Part shown: positions 60,858 to 64,000 of the stretch, piece after piece
Layout of the letters: each line of letters begins with the position of its first letter
How positions within the stretch are numbered: the first letter of the stretch is position 1
Source of the DNA: Nonlabens xiamenensis
Lineage (GTDB): Bacteria > Bacteroidota > Bacteroidia > Flavobacteriales > Flavobacteriaceae
Direction: 5' to 3'
Length of the DNA stretch: 64,000 bases
Assembly: GCF_003865345.1 (NCBI RefSeq)
Contig: NZ_RMVE01000006.1
Span: forward strand, 62,001-126,000
Translations under genes and position numbers: made by a program
The notes under the pieces: model-generated
Seen by the model: only the letters and a program-made list of their open reading frames with translations
The model's database searches: none
What the model was told of the DNA's origin: nothing

Positions 60858-61392
60858 AGTTGTTAGTGGTCTATTTCCTGACTGGATGGTAGATAGTGTT
60901 GCAAATAGATTAAGCGAATATCCAGTAAGATGGACAAATTCACCATATGCGTGTTATGATAATGCACGATTCTTTGGGACTATGATAGTGCAAGAAGGTC
61001 ACTATGTTGGTTACGAGAGAGAGTGGTTTATCGAATATTTCAATTCACTCATGGAGCACCGATTAGGTGCCAAGACTATGAGGACATTGCTTAATATGCA
61101 ATTCGATAATATGCAATCGCAAATACATAATGATGGTGACATGCCTAACTTAGTATCGGTTGTATATCACGCAGCAGGTGAATCAGGTGATACTGTTTTC
61201 TATAACAATGCGAATGAAGAAGTGGAGAGAGTGCCTTTTCACATGGGACAAACTCTAATTTTCCCATCGCACATGTATCACATGGGACTACCACCCAAGA
61301 GTGGCATACGAGTGTCACTCGGGTCAATCTACAGTAAGACAGATCAAGTAGTGTCACATGACCCTACCATACCTCGTCTTAGTGCCATATAA
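60850..61392 (+). CDS. Prolyl-hydroxylase-like 2OG-Fe(II) oxygenase
   Basis: The ribosome binding site AAGGAGG (60835-60841) is 8 nt from a TTG at 60850, so I use that instead of GTG 60844. The protein has QIHNDGDMP (H-x-D), GQTLIFPSHMYHMG (distal His) and RVSLGSIYS (2OG Arg), the full P4H-type site. Confidence 0.72.
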   Translation: MVEVVSGLFPDWMVDSVANRLSEYPVRWTNSPYACYDNARFFGTMIVQEGHYVGYEREWFIEYFNSLMEHRLGAKTMRTLLNMQFDNMQSQIHNDGDMPNLVSVVYHAAGESGDTVFYNNANEEVERVPFHMGQTLIFPSHMYHMGLPPKSGIRVSLGSIYSKTDQVVSHDPTIPRLSAI

Positions 61393-61393
61393 T
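61388..61393 (+). promoter_or_regulatory. TATAAT -10 box
   Basis: Overlaps the stop of the 2OG gene, 23 nt before the next small gene. Confidence 0.5.
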
Positions 61394-61416
61394 ATAGAAG
61401 TCAAAACGAGAAACAC

Positions 61417-61548
61417 ATGACCACAATTCCAACTTACGATTTTCCACATTCACCAATTCTATGGTTAGGATTTTTGGGTATTGCAGTTGCATTGTTTACT
61501 GTTTACACAGTTAATAAAGCATACTTCAATAGTCCACTTAACAAGTAA
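61417..61548 (+). CDS. 43-aa single-pass membrane protein
   Basis: Starts MTTIPTYDFPHSPILWLGF, one hydrophobic helix, then a polar end NKAYFNSPLNK. Similar in design to small photosynthetic membrane subunits but not identified. Confidence 0.5.
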   Translation: MTTIPTYDFPHSPILWLGFLGIAVALFTVYTVNKAYFNSPLNK

Positions 61549-61559
61549 TTTCCTAAATC

Positions 61560-61775
61560 ATGAGCATTGAATTCGCACTCTCATCAATGAGACATACATA
61601 CATGAGGTCTATTGAGCGTCATGTAGAGGAAAAAAACATTGGTAATAGCGATGCTATTTTCCACGAATACATATTAAATAATAAAGACCCCGAGGAAGCA
61701 GACTACCATTATGAATGGATGTATCTAGAGGACTTAAATGAAGACACAGACAACAACTTACCACATTTACTTTAA
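61560..61775 (+). CDS. Small hypothetical protein, 71 aa
   Basis: Acidic C-terminus (EDLNEDTDNNLP). Overlaps the next gene by 38 nt. Function unknown. Confidence 0.5.
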   Translation: MSIEFALSSMRHTYMRSIERHVEEKNIGNSDAIFHEYILNNKDPEEADYHYEWMYLEDLNEDTDNNLPHLL

Positions 61776-61920
61776 AAATCAGGTAATCTTTAAAAATTTA
61801 GATGAAGATGAATTCAAAATTATATGGGGACGGATTTACCGCTCATATCATATGGATGACATCAAATATCTAGAGGTCACAGATAAACCTGACGATTTAA
61901 ACCTTGAATCATCATACTAA
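61738..61920 (+). CDS. Small hypothetical protein, 60 aa
   Basis: Begins in the overlap with the previous gene (MKTQTTTYHIYFKNQ). Similar in design to the 64-residue protein encoded at 60.7 kb, which also has a short hydrophobic strand then an EVxDKP-type end, hinting at a small paralogous family. Confidence 0.45.
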   Translation: MKTQTTTYHIYFKNQVIFKNLDEDEFKIIWGRIYRSYHMDDIKYLEVTDKPDDLNLESSY

Positions 61921-61922
61921 TC

Positions 61923-62159
61923 ATGAGACCATTAACACAAAGACAATACGATGAGGTTAAGAGATATTTCTCTAACAAAGAGTGGAGATATCTACACGAT
62001 ATTGTTGATAATGATCGACGTGATGAAACTAATACCAGAGTCAAGAGAAAAATCGATAAGTTATTTCCTAAAGGTAAATCATGGGAGTTGAGTGAAGAAG
62101 AGGAAAGTATAATTACAACATACATTGAAGACGTCGGTCATGTAGAGTGTGACATTTAA
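61923..62159 (+). CDS. Small hypothetical protein, 78 aa
   Basis: Charged helical protein. No domain recognised. Confidence 0.5.
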   Translation: MRPLTQRQYDEVKRYFSNKEWRYLHDIVDNDRRDETNTRVKRKIDKLFPKGKSWELSEEEESIITTYIEDVGHVECDI

Positions 62160-62176
62160 ACTATTGTCATATACTA

Positions 62177-62205
62177 TTGCATTTTGACCACTCATGCCCT
62201 ATAAT
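62177..62205 (+). promoter_or_regulatory. Sigma70-type promoter
   Basis: TTGCAT (62177-62182), 17-nt gap, TATAAT (62200-62205), 23 nt before the next start. Confidence 0.6.
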
Positions 62206-62228
62206 GGTATGTAATCACACACAAACAC

Positions 62229-62549
62229 ATGGAAGACCAACTAGCGATCATCAACTCACACCTTGATCTAAACGTCTCAACATATAGTGAGCATGTTTAT
62301 GTATCCGAGGATTATGTAGAGAATGACCACGGTATCCAGTTAAGTGCATTTACCATTACTGAAGATCTTAGTGGTGAGCATGTTGGTGATTATAATGCTT
62401 ACAAGTATAGAGTAAATGCTCGTAAGCAATTAGATAATGGTGTATTCATCTACACTAAGATAGGTGGATATGATACTGTTTGCGAGTGTAAGGAGTTTAT
62501 TGAAAAATATATTAATGAAGCAATCACTCAAACAATCTTAGCATCATGA
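62229..62549 (+). CDS. Hypothetical protein, 106 aa
   Basis: Beta-rich with a tail helix. No family recognised. 4-nt overlap with the next gene. Confidence 0.55.
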   Translation: MEDQLAIINSHLDLNVSTYSEHVYVSEDYVENDHGIQLSAFTITEDLSGEHVGDYNAYKYRVNARKQLDNGVFIYTKIGGYDTVCECKEFIEKYINEAITQTILAS

Positions 62550-62683
62550 GAATCATTTTAATCTCATTCATACTTTTATTTGCCACACACATAGGAATCA
62601 ATGCAATCCAAAAAATCAACACAATCCAAGATCAAAAGATTGACCAATTATGCTCAATCGATAAAGCATACTGTAAACGATAA
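62546..62683 (+). CDS. 45-aa secreted or membrane peptide
   Basis: MRIILISFILLFATH start fits a signal peptide or anchor, followed by a helix and a CSIDKAYCKR end with two Cys. Confidence 0.45.
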   Translation: MRIILISFILLFATHIGINAIQKINTIQDQKIDQLCSIDKAYCKR

Positions 62684-62764
62684 TTATATCGATGCAGTAA
62701 TTAATGGTAATCCTTACCTATGTAAAAGAGAAAGTCTATTGTCAGAGTGACAGTTTAATTAGTG

Positions 62765-62796
62765 GCACATGGTAACACACTACCGTGTGCTTTTTT
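62765..62796 (+). terminator. Intrinsic terminator
   Basis: 10-bp stem GCACATGGTA/TACCGTGTGC (one G-T pair) with an ACACAC loop, followed by six T. Confidence 0.85.
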
Positions 62797-62801
62797 GTTA
62801 T

Positions 62802-62807
62802 TATATT
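62802..62807 (+). promoter_or_regulatory. TATATT -10-like box
   Basis: Just after the terminator, 18 nt before the next start. No -35 is clear. Confidence 0.4.
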
Positions 62808-62825
62808 AATAGTTAAACAAATCAC

Positions 62826-63086
62826 ATGCACAACTTCAAAGAATTTCTTGACTATTGTGAATCATTCTATTCACCTGAGCATCCTGACTGTTTATATCCT
62901 ATCGATGGATTAACAAGACAAGAGTTAGCACTTGCAACTCTCAACGTTTTAGATTTATGTGAAGAAGGCACTCATGTAACATGGGGTGGTGGTGATAGTC
63001 TAGACCGTGAGAGAGTGAGAGATCAGGTTATCGAAGCAAGAGCAGTTGCTTACAACAATGCACTCAACATCATAGGAGTTAAGTAA
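62826..63086 (+). CDS. Hypothetical protein, 86 aa
   Basis: Starts MHNFKEFLDYCESFY. Helical, with a GGGDSLDRERVRDQVIEARA end. Family unknown. Confidence 0.55.
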   Translation: MHNFKEFLDYCESFYSPEHPDCLYPIDGLTRQELALATLNVLDLCEEGTHVTWGGGDSLDRERVRDQVIEARAVAYNNALNIIGVK

Positions 63087-63087
63087 C

Positions 63088-63252
63088 ATGAATGATAATC
63101 AAATCAACTGGTTAAGTGACATTTATGTGCAGTATTGCACAGATCACAATCTACCTATGTTAAGTGCTGATGAGCAAGATTTAGCATCAATGTCAGTTGC
63201 AAATCGTGACTGGATTACAACATTTATTTCAATCTGGGAGGGATTATCATGA
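63088..63252 (+). CDS. Small hypothetical protein, 54 aa
   Basis: Starts MNDNQINWLSDIYVQY. Overlaps the next gene by 4 nt. Confidence 0.5.
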   Translation: MNDNQINWLSDIYVQYCTDHNLPMLSADEQDLASMSVANRDWITTFISIWEGLS

Positions 63253-63521
63253 CTGTAAAAACTGGTGATTTACAAGAGATCAAAGAGGAGTATGTAGAGT
63301 ATATTATCACAACTATGAGTAACGAAGAATTGCTCTCACTTGCTAGAAATCAAGTTAACAATGAAATTGAATCACTTGACAGTAAGCAATTTAAAAAATA
63401 CACATTTGATAATTGTGATGAATACATCTATGAAGATCTCAAGGCATATGTAGAGGAAGATGACCCCTCTAAAGCATATCAATTAATGCTAGAGATTATT
63501 GACGATAGGGAGTTAGCATAA
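63249..63521 (+). CDS. Acidic hypothetical protein, 90 aa
   Basis: Acidic helical protein. TAATG overlap with the next gene. Confidence 0.5.
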   Translation: MTVKTGDLQEIKEEYVEYIITTMSNEELLSLARNQVNNEIESLDSKQFKKYTFDNCDEYIYEDLKAYVEEDDPSKAYQLMLEIIDDRELA

Positions 63522-63733
63522 TGTATAACTCAGTCAAACACATATCTATAGGTGATATTGTATCATACAAGAATAAAACCTATACTGTATTAATCAACTA
63601 TATTAAGGATGATACAGACAGAAAAGGATTTACACCTACTGAAAACTGGACAGTTTTAATTGATGATAATGGAGATCGTAAAACTGTTTACAACTATCAA
63701 GAATTAAAACTTATTCAATCAATCGCATGTTAA
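63521..63733 (+). CDS. Small SH3-like hypothetical protein, 70 aa
   Basis: Alternating beta pattern (IGDIVSYKNKTYTVLINYI, then NWTVLIDDNGDRKTV) suggests a small barrel. Function unknown. Confidence 0.5.
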   Translation: MYNSVKHISIGDIVSYKNKTYTVLINYIKDDTDRKGFTPTENWTVLIDDNGDRKTVYNYQELKLIQSIAC

Positions 63734-63801
63734 TTATTACTATAATAGTCATAATCTTTATACTCTTATTAATGCTCAACTTTTACAACCCGCACCACTA
63801 A
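63727..63801 (+). CDS. 24-aa membrane peptide
   Basis: One hydrophobic helix (MLIITIIVIIFILLLML). Overlaps both neighbours. Support is from coupling only. Confidence 0.35.
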   Translation: MLIITIIVIIFILLLMLNFYNPHH

Positions 63802-64000
63802 TGAAAGAAATTACTTACTGTTTCAAAATTCAAACTGGCAAAGATGCAGAGATCAATCCGTATCACTTAGCAGAAGAGATACAGGCATATCTTGATAGTC
63901 ACGCATCTTATTATAATAGTGCTAAGGATGTATATGAAACACCTAGAGTAATAGGTTATAATGTTAAACTAGATGAATTCACACCTACAGGTTTTCCAAA
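63801..64000 (+). CDS. Partial hypothetical gene cut by the window end
   Basis: Starts MKEITYCFKIQTGKDAEI and continues open to the last base. Begins on the last base of the previous stop. Confidence 0.5.
   Translation, partial: MKEITYCFKIQTGKDAEINPYHLAEEIQAYLDSHASYYNSAKDVYETPRVIGYNVKLDEFTPTGFP

Noticed and set aside
62704-62775. A 23-codon frame starting MVILTYVKEKVY before the terminator
   Set aside because: It runs into the terminator stem, has no ribosome binding site and no recognised content; probably non-coding.
1-64000. CRISPR array, insertion sequence, integrase or attachment site
   Set aside because: No spaced direct repeats, transposase or integrase motifs were seen. The tandem adhesin genes are gene duplications, not mobile elements.

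Overview
The window is about 64 kb of a T4-like cyanophage (marine cyanobacterial myovirus), most likely from a Synechococcus-type host. The evidence is a T4-type baseplate and tail set (gp53, gp48, gp4, gp54, gp26, gp51, two tape-measure-like proteins, gp27, gp5), T4 replication and late-transcription genes (gp32, gp33), T4-type late promoter boxes (NTAAATA), and photosynthesis and carbon genes typical of cyanophages (psbA, CP12, CpeT). Genes are packed end to end, usually with start and stop codons overlapping, and nearly all are on the + strand. Only gp53 and gp48 are on the - strand.

Layout. 0-2.7 kb: peroxiredoxin, two small genes, then psbA (D1) with its own sigma70-type promoter, structured leader, a 32-residue hydrophobic peptide and a terminator. 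2.7-10.4 kb: secreted HExxH protein, a 1458-residue virion protein, a halogenase-like flavoprotein and a small beta-barrel protein. 10.4-18.6 kb: nucleotide, replication and transcription genes (glutaredoxin, thyX, phoH, RecB-type nuclease, gp33, DUF1825, gp32) mixed with small conserved cyanophage proteins, a 2OG-oxygenase-like protein and a cupin. 18.6-37.1 kb: baseplate hub and tail module, including a gp26/gp51 pair joined by an apparent programmed -1 frameshift signal, two paralogous tape-measure-like proteins (the first carrying lysozyme and CHAP-like domains), gp27, a cluster of host-derived and tiny genes (CP12, CpeT), gp5 without a lysozyme domain, and a free tail lysozyme. 37.1-48.8 kb: large fibre and structural proteins ending in three tandem glycine/histidine-rich adhesin-like paralogues. 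48.8-56.9 kb: a block of tailoring-type enzymes, with two PrnA/VirX1-like flavin halogenases, a DUF6065-like protein, and five consecutive Fe(II)/2OG-oxygenase-like proteins. 56.9-64 kb: small early-type genes behind TATAAT promoters, an SF2 helicase, a PD-(D/E)xK protein overlapping a DNA methyltransferase (a possible restriction-modification pair), another 2OG oxygenase, and a candidate ~85-nt RNA between a promoter and a terminator.

How they may work together. Late structural genes are served by NTAAATA boxes about 20-27 nt before start codons, read in T4 by the gp55/gp33 system. The halogenase and oxygenase block follows the adhesin genes behind such a late box, and the third halogenase-like gene follows a giant virion protein. 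My leading hypothesis (inference only) is that these enzymes chemically modify virion surface proteins or a small molecule late in infection. The metabolic genes (psbA, CP12, CpeT) are expected to keep the photosystem running and divert carbon and light harvesting toward phage needs.
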